Below, piece by piece: positions 8,689 to 16,694 of a stretch of 64,000 bases of DNA. Under the pieces are notes generated by a model. It did not search any database, was not told the DNA's origin, and saw only the letters and a program-made list of their open reading frames with translations. Every line of letters starts with the position of its first letter. The first letter of the stretch is position 1. Source of the stretch: Streptomyces sp. NBC_01298 (GTDB taxonomy: Bacteria; Actinomycetota; Actinomycetes; Streptomycetales; Streptomycetaceae); the NCBI RefSeq assembly GCF_035978755.1, contig NZ_CP108414.1, positions 1,178,001 to 1,242,000 of the forward strand, written 5' to 3'. A program made the position numbers and the translations under genes.

Positions 8689-9575
8689 GCGCGGACCGCC
8701 GGTGCTACGAGGCCCTGCGGGCGGACCACGAGGACGAGGAGCATGGTGCCGAAGAGGAGGAAGGGGGCGTACTCCGGGAGCAGCGCCACCCCGAGCGTCT
8801 GCACCTGGCCGATCAGGAGCGCTCCGGCGAGCGCGCCGCGCACCGATCCGAGGCCTCCCACGACCACGACGACGAGGGAGAGCACGAGCACGGTCTCGTC
8901 GACGCCCGGCCCGGGGCCGAGGATGGGGGCCCCGAGGACTCCGCCGGCCGTCGCCAGGGCGGCGCCGGCCGCGAAGACCCCGTAGAGCACTTTGCGGATG
9001 TCGACGCCGAGTGCGCGGACCATGTCCCGGTCGGCGACGGTGGCCCGGACGAGGGCTCCGAGCGAGCTGCGCTCGAAGACGAGGTACACCAGGAGCGCGA
9101 GGCCGGCCGCGACGGCGATGAACACCAGCCGGTAGACCGGGTAGGAGTGGCCGAGGAGGCCGACCGTCCCGCGCAGGGCCGTGGGCGGGTCGGTGGGCAG
9201 GACGTCTCCGCCGAAGGCGGCGGCGAGGAGGTCCGCCACGATGAAGGTGATGCCGAGCGTCAGCACGGCTTGGTCCAGGTGCCCGCGGTGGGCCAGGGGC
9301 TGGGTGAGGAAGGTCAGCGCGGCCCCGCCCGCGGTGCCCACCAGGACGCCCGCCAGCAGCGCGAGGAGGAGACCCGTCACGGTCCCGTCGGACAGGGCGT
9401 AGGCGACGTAGGCCCCGGCGAGGTAGAGGGTGCCGTGCGCGAGGTTGAGCACGTCCATCATGCCGAAGACCAGGGAGAGTCCGACCGCGATCGTGAAGAG
9501 CAGCAGACCGAAGGCGACCCCGTCGACGACGCTGACGAAGTTGCCGTCCAGCCATCGGGACATGTCGGCCGCCAT
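8685..9575 (-). CDS. livH: branched-chain-type ABC importer permease, LivH-like
   Basis: A 296-residue permease with about eight membrane helices. The N-terminal FGLLLFTIAVGLSLVFGMMDVLNLAHGTLYLAGAYVAY is the standard LivH opening. The coupling loop is GALVRATVADRDMVRALGVD, and VVGGLGSVRGALAGALLIGQ is also conserved. Its ATG is one base after the livK stop, so the ribosome-binding site lies inside the end of livK. It pairs with LivM. Confidence 0.9.
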   Translation of the reverse strand: MAADMSRWLDGNFVSVVDGVAFGLLLFTIAVGLSLVFGMMDVLNLAHGTLYLAGAYVAYALSDGTVTGLLLALLAGVLVGTAGGAALTFLTQPLAHRGHLDQAVLTLGITFIVADLLAAAFGGDVLPTDPPTALRGTVGLLGHSYPVYRLVFIAVAAGLALLVYLVFERSSLGALVRATVADRDMVRALGVDIRKVLYGVFAAGAALATAGGVLGAPILGPGPGVDETVLVLSLVVVVVGGLGSVRGALAGALLIGQVQTLGVALLPEYAPFLLFGTMLLVLVVRPQGLVAPAVRA

Positions 9576-9576
9576 G

Positions 9577-10749
9577 TCAGCCGCCCAGTCTGACGAGCTC
9601 GGAACTCACGGTGTTGGCGCCCTGCTTGACCTCGCGCAGGTACCAGGGCTGGACGGGGGTACCGCCGCCGTTGAACCGCCAGGTGCCGCGCGGGCTGTCG
9701 ATGTCCCCGACCTGGGCGATGGCCTTGTTGACCGACTCCGAAGTCACCGTGGAACCGGCTGCCTTGACCGCTTTGTCGAGGACCTGCGCCGCGTCCCATG
9801 ACGCCATCGCGTAGGTGGTCGGGGCCGAACCGTAGGCGGCCGTGTAGGCCGGTGCGAACTCCTTGTTGGCGGCATTGTCCAGGTCGGCGCTGTAGTTGAG
9901 TGCCGTGAGGATGCCGTCGGCCGCGTCTCCCTGCCCCTTGAGCACGCCGCCCTCGGTGAGGAACCCGGGCGCGTAGAGCGGGATCTTGTCTGCCAGTCCG
10001 AAGTCCCGGTACTGCTTGACGAAGTCGACGGCCGCACCGCCGGCGTAGAAGCAGAAGACGGCCCTCGCACCGGACTTCTCGATCTGCGCGAGGTACGGCT
10101 GGAAGTTCTTGGTCCCCGGGAACGGCGTGTAGACCTCCCGCCCCGCCACCTTGCCGCCCGCCGGGAGGAAGGTGGACTTGAAGCCCTCCACCTCGTCCTT
10201 GCCCGCCTGGTATCCCGCGGCGATCAGGAAGACGGGGCCGCCCGCCCGTTCGGCCACGTACGTGCCGAGCGCCTTGCCCGGCTCGTCGTTGACGTACGAG
10301 GTGCGCCAGATGTACTCGGTCCCGGTCAGTGTCGTGGGCGAGGCGTTCGAGCCGACGAGCGGGACCTTGCCGGTCTCGAAGAGGTCCTTGACCCCGTTGA
10401 TGGTGGCCGAGCTGACCACTCCGCTGACCGCGATCACCCGGTCCTGCTTGACCAGCTTCTCGGCCGCGGCCTTGCCCGAGTCGGCCGTCTCCCCCTCGTC
10501 CGCGACCACGATCTCCACCTCGCGGCCGCCGAGCTTGCCGCCGTGCCGCGCGACGTAGAGCTCGAAGCCCTGCTTCATGTCGTCGCCCAGCGCCTTGTAG
10601 GTCCCCGACCGCGGGACGAGGAGCCCGATCTTCACGGGCCCGCTCCGCTCGTCCTCGCCGGTCCCGAGGCTCGCACCACCACATGCCGTGGCCAGCAGGA
10701 GCGCCGTCGATGCGGCGACCAGACCAACGGGACGAATACGACCTGCCAT
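9577..10749 (-). CDS. livK: branched-chain-type ABC importer substrate-binding lipoprotein
   Basis: An extracellular substrate-binding lipoprotein, 390 residues, of the periplasmic-binding-protein-like (type I) fold. The signal ends in the lipobox LLATAC, with Cys about residue 23. The mature protein begins VKIGLLVPRSGTYKALGDDMKQGFEL, the usual opening of this family. GVVSSATINGVKDLFETGKVPLVGSNAS forms the first lobe, and QPYLAQIEKSGARAVFCFYAGGAAVDFVKQY the hinge and second lobe. The ATG at 10749 was chosen because GGAG lies five bases before it; the ATG at 10770 would extend the protein by seven residues. It is the first gene of the operon. The ligand is not predictable by eye; hydrophobic amino acids or small aromatic or amide compounds are possible. 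Confidence 0.9.
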   Translation of the reverse strand: MAGRIRPVGLVAASTALLLATACGGASLGTGEDERSGPVKIGLLVPRSGTYKALGDDMKQGFELYVARHGGKLGGREVEIVVADEGETADSGKAAAEKLVKQDRVIAVSGVVSSATINGVKDLFETGKVPLVGSNASPTTLTGTEYIWRTSYVNDEPGKALGTYVAERAGGPVFLIAAGYQAGKDEVEGFKSTFLPAGGKVAGREVYTPFPGTKNFQPYLAQIEKSGARAVFCFYAGGAAVDFVKQYRDFGLADKIPLYAPGFLTEGGVLKGQGDAADGILTALNYSADLDNAANKEFAPAYTAAYGSAPTTYAMASWDAAQVLDKAVKAAGSTVTSESVNKAIAQVGDIDSPRGTWRFNGGGTPVQPWYLREVKQGANTVSSELVRLGG

Positions 10750-11059
10750 GGGAACTCCGTACGTAGTCAACCAGCCCTGACGGGGCGGATGTTGCTGATG
10801 AGGGTCGCCTTGGGGAGTCCCAGGCGCAGAGGATCCGGCACAGAGGGTCCGGGGCTCGGGGACGGCCCGGCCTCCGGTCGAAGTGACACGTGTCTATCGC
10901 GCATTTGTGACGCTCGTCAAGACTGCGCGAGATATGTGACGACAGCTGCCCGCCACCCCTTGACCCGTACACCGTGCATCGAGCAATACTGACCCTCGTC
11001 AAATTGCCGCTATAGCAATTCCGGCGACGGGCACACGATCAGTCAGGGAGTGAAGCACC
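10750..11059. promoter_or_regulatory. divergent promoter region, livK and carboxylesterase
   Basis: This 310-bp gap separates livK (minus) from the carboxylesterase (plus). A minus-strand candidate promoter for livK is TTGACG (10915-10920) and TAGACA (10891-10896) with an 18-bp spacer. A plus-strand candidate for the esterase is TTGACC (10960-10965) and AATACT (10985-10990) with a 19-bp spacer, slightly long. The minus-strand -10 also fits the streptomycete TAGRRT form. No clear palindromic operator was seen. Confidence 0.4.
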
Positions 11060-12706
11060 ATGACCGACGATCCCTCACGGCGCAAAGTCCTCAAGAACAG
11101 CGGGGCGTTGACGGGCGCCGCACTGCTCTCCGGGGTGGCGGGCGGGCACGCGGCCCAGGCCGCCCCGCGCACGACCCCGTCCACCCAGCCCCCACCCGTC
11201 GTGGTCCTGCCCTCGGGCCGGCTGCTCGGGAGCGCCGAAGGGGGGCTCGCCGTGTTCAAGGGCGTGCCCTACGCGGCGCCGCCGGTCGGCGCACTCCGCT
11301 GGCGGGCGGCCCGGCCCCACCCCGGCTGGCAGGGCACGCACGACGCGACCGCCTTCGGCCCGAGCGCCCCGCAGCCCTACCGGGAGGGCGGCGACCAGGT
11401 GCTCGGCACCCACGGCTCGCCGCCCTTCGGCGAGGACTGCCTCACGCTCAACGTCTGGACTCCCGCAACCGACGACGCCAAACGGCCGGTCCTGGTGTGG
11501 ATCCACGGCGGCGGCTTCATCTCCGGATCCGGCTCGATGCCGAACTACTCCGGCGAGACCTTCGCGCGCGACGGCGACCTCGTCGTCGTGACCGTCAACT
11601 ACCGCCTCGGACCGCTTGGTTACCTCTACTTCGGCGAGGACGGCGCCGGCGGGAACTTCTGGCTCACCGACCAGCTCGCCGCCCTGCGCTGGGTACGCGA
11701 GAACATCGCCTCGTTCGGCGGCGACCCCGACGACATCACCCTCGCCGGCCAGTCGGGCGGCGCGCTGTCGGTCGCGGCGCTGGCCGGCGCCCGCGGCGCC
11801 GGACGACCGGGTCGCCCGCCGTTCCGGCGCGCCATCCTGCAGAGCCCCCCGCTCGGGCTGAAGATCCCCACCCGGGCCGAATCCCTGGAGCGCACCGCCG
11901 CCTTCCTGGACATCCTGGGGGCCGCGAACGTGACGGAACTGCGGGCCGCGCCCTGGCAGCGCCTGATCGCCGCCACCTTCGAGATGTTCGGGCGCACCGG
12001 ACGGTGGGGCTACTGGTCGACCCCGTTCCTGCCGGTGCTCGACGACATCACCCTGGACCGCGACCCCGGCGAGCTGCTGCTCGGCGGAGCCGGGGCGGAC
12101 ATCGACGTCCTGATCGGCTGGACCAGGGAGGAGGCCAACTTCGCCTTCGGGCTGAGCGAGCCGTACGCCGCCGCGACCAGGGAGCAGGTGGTCGCCCGGG
12201 CACGGGACACCTTCGGGGCCCGCGCCGAACAGGCCTACACCGCCTACGAGGAGGCCCGGCCGGGCGCCCGCCCCGTGGACGTACTGATGGATCTGATCAC
12301 CGACGATCTGTTCCGCATGCCCGCCGTCGAACTGGCCGAACGGCGGGCGGCCCGCGGACGTCCCGTCTGGGCGTACCAGTTCAACCTGCCGACGCCCGCG
12401 CACGGCGGCCGGCTCGCGGCCGCGCACTGCCTGGAACTGCCCTTCGCCTTCGACAACTTCGACAAGTGGTCGCAGGCGCCGTTCCTGGCGGGGCTGAACC
12501 CCAGGGTCCGCGACGGGCTCGCCTCGACGATGCACGCGGCCTGGATCTCCTTCATCCGCACGGGCGTTCCCCACCACGGCGCCATGCCGCGATGGGGCCG
12601 CTACGACCAGGACTCCCGCACGACGATGGCCCTCGACTCCGTCACCAGTGCCGTCGGCGACCTGGCGGGCCACTGGCGGCGCCTGCACCATCCCGAAGGG
12701 CGGTAA
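11060..12706 (+). CDS. Tat-exported type-B carboxylesterase
   Basis: A 548-residue carboxylesterase of the cholinesterase-like alpha/beta-hydrolase family. The N-terminus has a twin-arginine motif (SRRKVLK, residues 6-12) and a hydrophobic stretch ending HAAQAA, so it should leave the cell folded. Catalytic Ser is in GQSGGALS (about residue 234), the acidic partner is probably Glu in WTREEANF, and His is in AAHCLELPF. The oxyanion hole is HGGGFISGSGS, and the family EDCLTLNVW signature precedes it. It hydrolyses carboxylic esters; the physiological ester is unknown. Its position opposite a hydrophobic-type ABC importer makes a shared job (ester cleavage outside, product uptake) plausible but untested. 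Confidence 0.92.
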   Translation: MTDDPSRRKVLKNSGALTGAALLSGVAGGHAAQAAPRTTPSTQPPPVVVLPSGRLLGSAEGGLAVFKGVPYAAPPVGALRWRAARPHPGWQGTHDATAFGPSAPQPYREGGDQVLGTHGSPPFGEDCLTLNVWTPATDDAKRPVLVWIHGGGFISGSGSMPNYSGETFARDGDLVVVTVNYRLGPLGYLYFGEDGAGGNFWLTDQLAALRWVRENIASFGGDPDDITLAGQSGGALSVAALAGARGAGRPGRPPFRRAILQSPPLGLKIPTRAESLERTAAFLDILGAANVTELRAAPWQRLIAATFEMFGRTGRWGYWSTPFLPVLDDITLDRDPGELLLGGAGADIDVLIGWTREEANFAFGLSEPYAAATREQVVARARDTFGARAEQAYTAYEEARPGARPVDVLMDLITDDLFRMPAVELAERRAARGRPVWAYQFNLPTPAHGGRLAAAHCLELPFAFDNFDKWSQAPFLAGLNPRVRDGLASTMHAAWISFIRTGVPHHGAMPRWGRYDQDSRTTMALDSVTSAVGDLAGHWRRLHHPEGR

Positions 12707-12721
12707 CCGGTCACTCTCGGG

Positions 12722-12746
12722 GGTCACCTCCGAGCGGCAGGTGACC
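12722..12746 (+). terminator. hairpin after carboxylesterase
   Basis: Inverted repeat GGTCACCT/AGGTGACC with a 9-base loop, 15 bp past the esterase stop. It is a likely factor-independent terminator without a T-tract. Confidence 0.5.
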
Positions 12747-12931
12747 TCCCGCAGGCGCCGCGGCCCCGGGGCGGCGAGCGCTCTTCCAGGGGCCGCAGGC
12801 CCGCCACCTGCTCGTAGCCCCGGGCAACCGTGCTGTCCAGCAGGTGAGTTACTGGCCGGAAGGAGTAGGACGGTGCGCGCACGTCCGGTACCTTTCCGTC
12901 ACGTCGCCGCCACACCAGGGCACAGGGCCCC

Positions 12932-13672
12932 ATGGGACTTGCGGCGCGAAGGACCCGACACCTGTTGACGACATTGACCGAAGTCTTCACAGTCCGGCCG
13001 TACACCCCCCACTGCCAGGTAATCAATGCCGAAGGCGATCACGCCGTGATCGGCATCTCACCCGGAAACAGCTACTTCTCCGCCCAGCGCGTTCTCGACC
13101 TCGCCCAGTGGGGCATGCGTCATTTCGCGCAGGTCGATCTCATCTACACCGACCTGCACGTGGCCGAGATGTACGAGGCGCTCGGCTACGACGCCGACGA
13201 AGCCCGGCGCAAGGCGGTCAAGAACCTGCGGGGCGTCCGCGCCAAGGTCAACAACGCCGCGGCGGAGGCCGACCCCAGCGGCGAGCGTCTGCGTGCGCGG
13301 CCCATGTCGGCCCTCACGGACATTCCCGCGTACCGCGCGCTCCACGCCCACCTGTACAACCTGCTCGACACCGACCCGGAGTTCCGCAGGACCTGCAATT
13401 CCCTGGTCGATTCCTTCCTCTCCTCCAAGGTGCTGGGCGGCAAGACCGCCACCACCCGGCAGCGCGAAGTCTGCCTGGAGTACGTCTGCGCCGAGGCGCC
13501 GCTCTTCCTGGACACCCCCGCGATCCTCGGGGTTCCGTCCTCCCTCAACTGCTACCACCAGCTCCTGCCGATGGCGGAACTGCTCTACTCACGCGGCTCC
13601 GGTCTGCGCGCCTCGCGCAACCAGGGACACGCCGTCATCACCCCCGCCGAAGGAGCACCCGATGTCCACTGA
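12932..13672 (+). CDS. tRNA-dependent cyclodipeptide synthase, Rv2275-like
   Basis: Uses two aminoacyl-tRNAs to make a cyclic dipeptide. In 246 residues the nucleophile motif [14 protein letters not shown] places catalytic Ser at 43 and the NYH-subfamily Asn at 46. Tyr184 and Glu188 of [13 protein letters not shown] and Tyr208-His209 of LNCYHQ complete the active site. Whole blocks match M. tuberculosis Rv2275 (a cyclo-Tyr-Tyr synthase) as remembered: [31 protein letters not shown], and [20 protein letters not shown] followed by CYHQ and [13 protein letters not shown]. Cyclo(Tyr-Tyr) is therefore the expected product. The ATG at 12932 has only a weak purine-rich leader. A TTG 11 codons in is possible, and the N-terminus is shorter than in Rv2275. 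The last 11 bp overlap the P450 start. No promoter was recognised in 12747-12931. Confidence 0.93.
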   Translation: MGLAARRTRHLLTTLTEVFTVRPYTPHCQVINAEGDHAVIGISPGNSYFSAQRVLDLAQWGMRHFAQVDLIYTDLHVAEMYEALGYDADEARRKAVKNLRGVRAKVNNAAAEADPSGERLRARPMSALTDIPAYRALHAHLYNLLDTDPEFRRTCNSLVDSFLSSKVLGGKTATTRQREVCLEYVCAEAPLFLDTPAILGVPSSLNCYHQLLPMAELLYSRGSGLRASRNQGHAVITPAEGAPDVH

Positions 13673-14846
13673 GACCCTTCTCGACTTCCCGTTCTCCGCG
13701 CGCGGCGACCAGCTGCCCCCCGAGGTCGAGGAGTTGCGCGACGAGCCGGTCAAGCGGGTCCGCACGATCGCCGGTGACGAAGCCTGGCTCGTCTCCTCCT
13801 ACGAGCTGTGCAAGCAGGTCCTGGAAGACCCCAGGTTCAGCCTGAAGGACACCTCGGCCCCCGGGGTGCCCCGCCAGTACGCGCTGACGATCCCGCCCGA
13901 GGTCGTCAACAACATGGGCAACATCACCGGGGCCGGTCTGCGCAAGGCCGTCCTCAAGGCGATCAACCCCAAGACCGACGGCCTCACCGACTGGATGCGC
14001 GCCGAGGCCTCCACCCTCGTCGACGGCCTCCTCACCCACGGGGCCCCGGTCGACCTGCGCAGCCAGTTCACCAACCCGTACGCCGAGAACCTGCACTGCC
14101 GCATCCTCGGCATACCGCAGGCCGACGCCCCGCGCCTGGCGTCCAGCCTCGACATCGCGTTCATGAACTCGGCCTGCCCCGTCACCGGTGCCAAGCTCAA
14201 CTGGGACCGGGACATGGCCTATATGGTCGAGCGCCTGGACGACCCCACCACCACCGGGCTCGTCTCCGAGCTGGCGGCCCTGCGCACGGACCCCCAGTAC
14301 GCCCACCTCACCGACGAGATGCTCGCCACGGTCGGGGTCACCCTGTTCGGTGCCGGGGTCATCTCCACCATGGGCTTCCTGACGATGGCGGTCTTCTCCC
14401 TGCTCCAGAACCCGGACGTGTGGGAGCAGTTGCGGAAGTCGCCGGAGAAGATCCCCGGCGCAGTGGACGAACTCCTGCGGGTCAACCTGTCGATCGCCGA
14501 CGGCCTGCCCCGTCTCGCCCTCGAAGACCTCACCCTCGGGGACGTCGAGGTGAAGAAGGGGGAGCTCCTCCTCGTCCTGGTCGAGGCCGCCAACACCGAC
14601 CCGGCCGTGTTCAGCGACCCCCACGTCGTCGACATCGACCGGGAGAACGCGGCCACCCACCTCTCCTTCGGCGGCGGGCAGCACTACTGCCCCGCCACCG
14701 CGCTCGGCAAGCGGCACGCCGAGATCGCCATCGAGGTGCTCCTGGAGAAGATGCCCCGCCTCCAGCTCGCCGTGCCGGTCGACCAGCTCGTCTGGCGCAC
14801 CCGGTTCATGAAGCGCCTCCCCGAGCGGCTCCCCGTCCTCTGGTAG
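13662..14846 (+). CDS. cytochrome P450, CYP121-like (mycocyclosin synthase type)
   Basis: A 394-residue soluble P450, co-translated with the cyclodipeptide synthase (11-bp overlap; GAAGGAG before its ATG). The heme ligand is Cys343 in [13 protein letters not shown]. Similarity to M. tuberculosis CYP121 (396 residues) runs end to end, from PFSARGD near residue 10 through [27 protein letters not shown] and QLVWRTRF to the C-terminus [11 protein letters not shown]121 substrate-pocket residues Phe168, Trp182 and Ser237 correspond to Phe167, Trp181 and Ser235. The positions of Gln385 and Arg386 are Met383 and Lys384 here (numbering from memory). CYP121 couples the two tyrosine rings of cyclo(Tyr-Tyr) to form mycocyclosin; the same C-C coupling is the first hypothesis. 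Confidence 0.93.
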   Translation: MSTETLLDFPFSARGDQLPPEVEELRDEPVKRVRTIAGDEAWLVSSYELCKQVLEDPRFSLKDTSAPGVPRQYALTIPPEVVNNMGNITGAGLRKAVLKAINPKTDGLTDWMRAEASTLVDGLLTHGAPVDLRSQFTNPYAENLHCRILGIPQADAPRLASSLDIAFMNSACPVTGAKLNWDRDMAYMVERLDDPTTTGLVSELAALRTDPQYAHLTDEMLATVGVTLFGAGVISTMGFLTMAVFSLLQNPDVWEQLRKSPEKIPGAVDELLRVNLSIADGLPRLALEDLTLGDVEVKKGELLLVLVEAANTDPAVFSDPHVVDIDRENAATHLSFGGGQHYCPATALGKRHAEIAIEVLLEKMPRLQLAVPVDQLVWRTRFMKRLPERLPVLW

Positions 14847-14862
14847 CCGCTCGGCAGGCCGT

Positions 14863-14896
14863 ACCTGGGCGGGTCAGTACTCGGACCCGCCCAGGT
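14863..14896. terminator. bidirectional hairpin between P450 and GH35 genes
   Basis: Perfect 13-bp stem ACCTGGGCGGGTC/GACCCGCCCAGGT with an 8-base loop, between two convergent genes. The stop codon of the GH35 gene (14874-14876) lies inside it, so one hairpin can serve both transcripts. Confidence 0.75.
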
Positions 14897-16637
14897 CGGG
14901 ACGGTCGCGCAGCTCCACGGCGCGGGTGGCCGAGGCATGCAGTTCGAGGAGGGTGATCTCGTTGCGCCCCGCCCGGAGCACCGGGGCGGGGACGTACAGG
15001 GTGGCCTGGGCGCCGCGGGACCAATACCGGCCCAGGGCGAAGCCGTTGATCCAGACGCAGCCCTTGGTCCAGCCGGGCAGGGCGAGGAAGCTATCGGCCG
15101 GCTCCTCCACATCGGCGTACCCGCGGTGGAAGGCGGGGCCCACCGGCGGCGCGTCCGGGTCGAAGGCGCGGAAGGCCATCCCCGCGAAGCCGGCGGGATC
15201 GTCCAGGGGGAGAGCCCGGCTGGTCCATCGGTCCGGGGCCCGGCCGTTGACGAGGACGCGGCCGGCCAGTCCCTTGCGGTCGTGGATGCCCGGCCCGTAG
15301 TTGACCCTCCCCTGGTTCTCGACGAGTACGGACAGCCGGGCGCCCGGACGGGGGACGGTGAAGGCGAGGGCGTGCTCGTGGCCCTCGCGTTCGAGTACGC
15401 CGACGGGCTGTCCGTCCACGAAGACCTGCGCCCGGTCGCGGACGTCCTCGGCGTACAGGACGGCCGGGCCGCCGGCCGTCAGCGGGGTCTCGTACAGGAC
15501 GAAACCGTAGCCCTGTCCGAGTTCCTCCATCGTGAGCGGCCGGTCGCCCTCGACCGGTCGGCCGAGGAGGTCGGCGTACTCCAACAGAGGTGCGCAGTCG
15601 GTCAGTTCGACGGGTCCGTGCGCCAGCTTCGGGCCGGGTGCGGGCACCGGAGCGTCGGGGACGGGGCCGTGCTTCGCGAGGACCTCCCGGAAGGCGGTGT
15701 ACTTGGCCGTGGGATCGCCGGCCTCGTCCAGGAGCGCGTCGTAGTCGTACGAGGTGACCGTGGGCCGGTACGTTCCCTTGTCGTTCGCGCCGTTGGTGAA
15801 GCCGAAGTTCGTTCCGCCGTGGAACATGTAGATATTCACGGAGGCTCCGGCCGCGAGCAGCCGGTCCAGGTCGGCCGCGGCGTCCTCGGCGGCGCGCACC
15901 GCATGGGGCCCGCCCCAGTGGTCGAACCAGCCGATCCAGAACTCCGAGCACATCAGGGGCCCTTCGGGCCGGTGGGCGCGCAGCTGCGCGAGCCCGGCCT
16001 CCACCTTGCTGCCGAAGTTGACGGTGCTCAGCACTCCTTCCAGGCTGCCGCGGGCGAGGTCCGCGGGCTGGTCGCAGGTGAACAGGGGCACGTCCACACC
16101 GTGCCGGCGCAGCAGCCCGGCCAGTTCGGCGAGGTATCCGGTGTCCTGCCCGTAGGCCCCGTACTCGTTTTCGAGCTGGACGGCGAGCACCGGGCCGCCC
16201 CGGCCGCCCAGCCGGGACAGCAGGGGCGCCAGGAGCGCGCCGAGGTACTCGTCCACGGCCCGCAGGAAGCGCGGGTCGCTGCTGCGCAGCGCGATGCCCT
16301 CCTCGGCGAGGAGCCACGGGGGCAGGCCGCCGCCCTCCCATTCCGCGCAGATGTACGGGCCCGGGCGCAGCAGGACGTACAGGCCCTCGGCAGCGGCGAG
16401 GTCGAGGAAGCGGGGCAGGTCGAGGCCTCCGTCGAGGCGGAACTCCCCGCGCCGCGGGGCGTGGAGGTTCCACGGGACGTAGGTCTCGACCGTGTTGAGC
16501 CCCAGCAGCCGGGCCTTGTGGAGCCGGTCGGCCCATTGCTCCGGATGGACGCGGAAGTAGTGCAGTGCACCGGAGACGATGCGGAACGGCCGGTCGTCGA
16601 GACGGAAGCCGTCTGCGGCGATCTCCAGTCGGGGCAT
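14874..16637 (-). CDS. glycoside hydrolase family 35 beta-galactosidase
   Basis: A 587-residue retaining beta-galactosidase. The TIM-barrel N-terminus shows SGALHYFRVHPEQWADRL, NTVETYVPWNLH and LLRPGPYICAEWEGGGLPPWLL, all standard for GH35. The acid/base is Glu158 in QLENEYGAYG, and the nucleophile is Glu232 in CSEFWIGWFDHWGG. The C-terminal part holds jelly-roll domains ending in a WTKGCVWINGFALGRYW-type motif. There is no signal peptide, so it acts inside the cell on imported galactosides. AGGAG lies eight bases before the ATG, after a long pyrimidine-rich tract (16647-16690). It follows the GH5 gene and the sugar importer on the same strand, which suggests one catabolic cluster. Confidence 0.92.
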   Translation of the reverse strand: MPRLEIAADGFRLDDRPFRIVSGALHYFRVHPEQWADRLHKARLLGLNTVETYVPWNLHAPRRGEFRLDGGLDLPRFLDLAAAEGLYVLLRPGPYICAEWEGGGLPPWLLAEEGIALRSSDPRFLRAVDEYLGALLAPLLSRLGGRGGPVLAVQLENEYGAYGQDTGYLAELAGLLRRHGVDVPLFTCDQPADLARGSLEGVLSTVNFGSKVEAGLAQLRAHRPEGPLMCSEFWIGWFDHWGGPHAVRAAEDAAADLDRLLAAGASVNIYMFHGGTNFGFTNGANDKGTYRPTVTSYDYDALLDEAGDPTAKYTAFREVLAKHGPVPDAPVPAPGPKLAHGPVELTDCAPLLEYADLLGRPVEGDRPLTMEELGQGYGFVLYETPLTAGGPAVLYAEDVRDRAQVFVDGQPVGVLEREGHEHALAFTVPRPGARLSVLVENQGRVNYGPGIHDRKGLAGRVLVNGRAPDRWTSRALPLDDPAGFAGMAFRAFDPDAPPVGPAFHRGYADVEEPADSFLALPGWTKGCVWINGFALGRYWSRGAQATLYVPAPVLRAGRNEITLLELHASATRAVELRDRPDLGGSEY

Positions 16638-16694
16638 GCCGTGCGCTCCTGGGGAAGGGAGAAGGGAAGGTGGAGGGGAGGGGAAGGGGGCGGA

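Noticed and set aside
6249..10749. The liv-type importer as a urea transporter (urt)
   Set aside because: No urease gene nearby and no urea-specific binding-protein motif recognised, so only the general family is given.
12844..13845. Plus-strand frame overlapping the cyclodipeptide synthase
   Set aside because: Arg/Pro/His-rich shadow; the synthase frame has strong family motifs through the same bases.
14846..14874. GH35 as part of the cyclodipeptide cluster
   Set aside because: The genes are convergent and separated by a strong two-way terminator.
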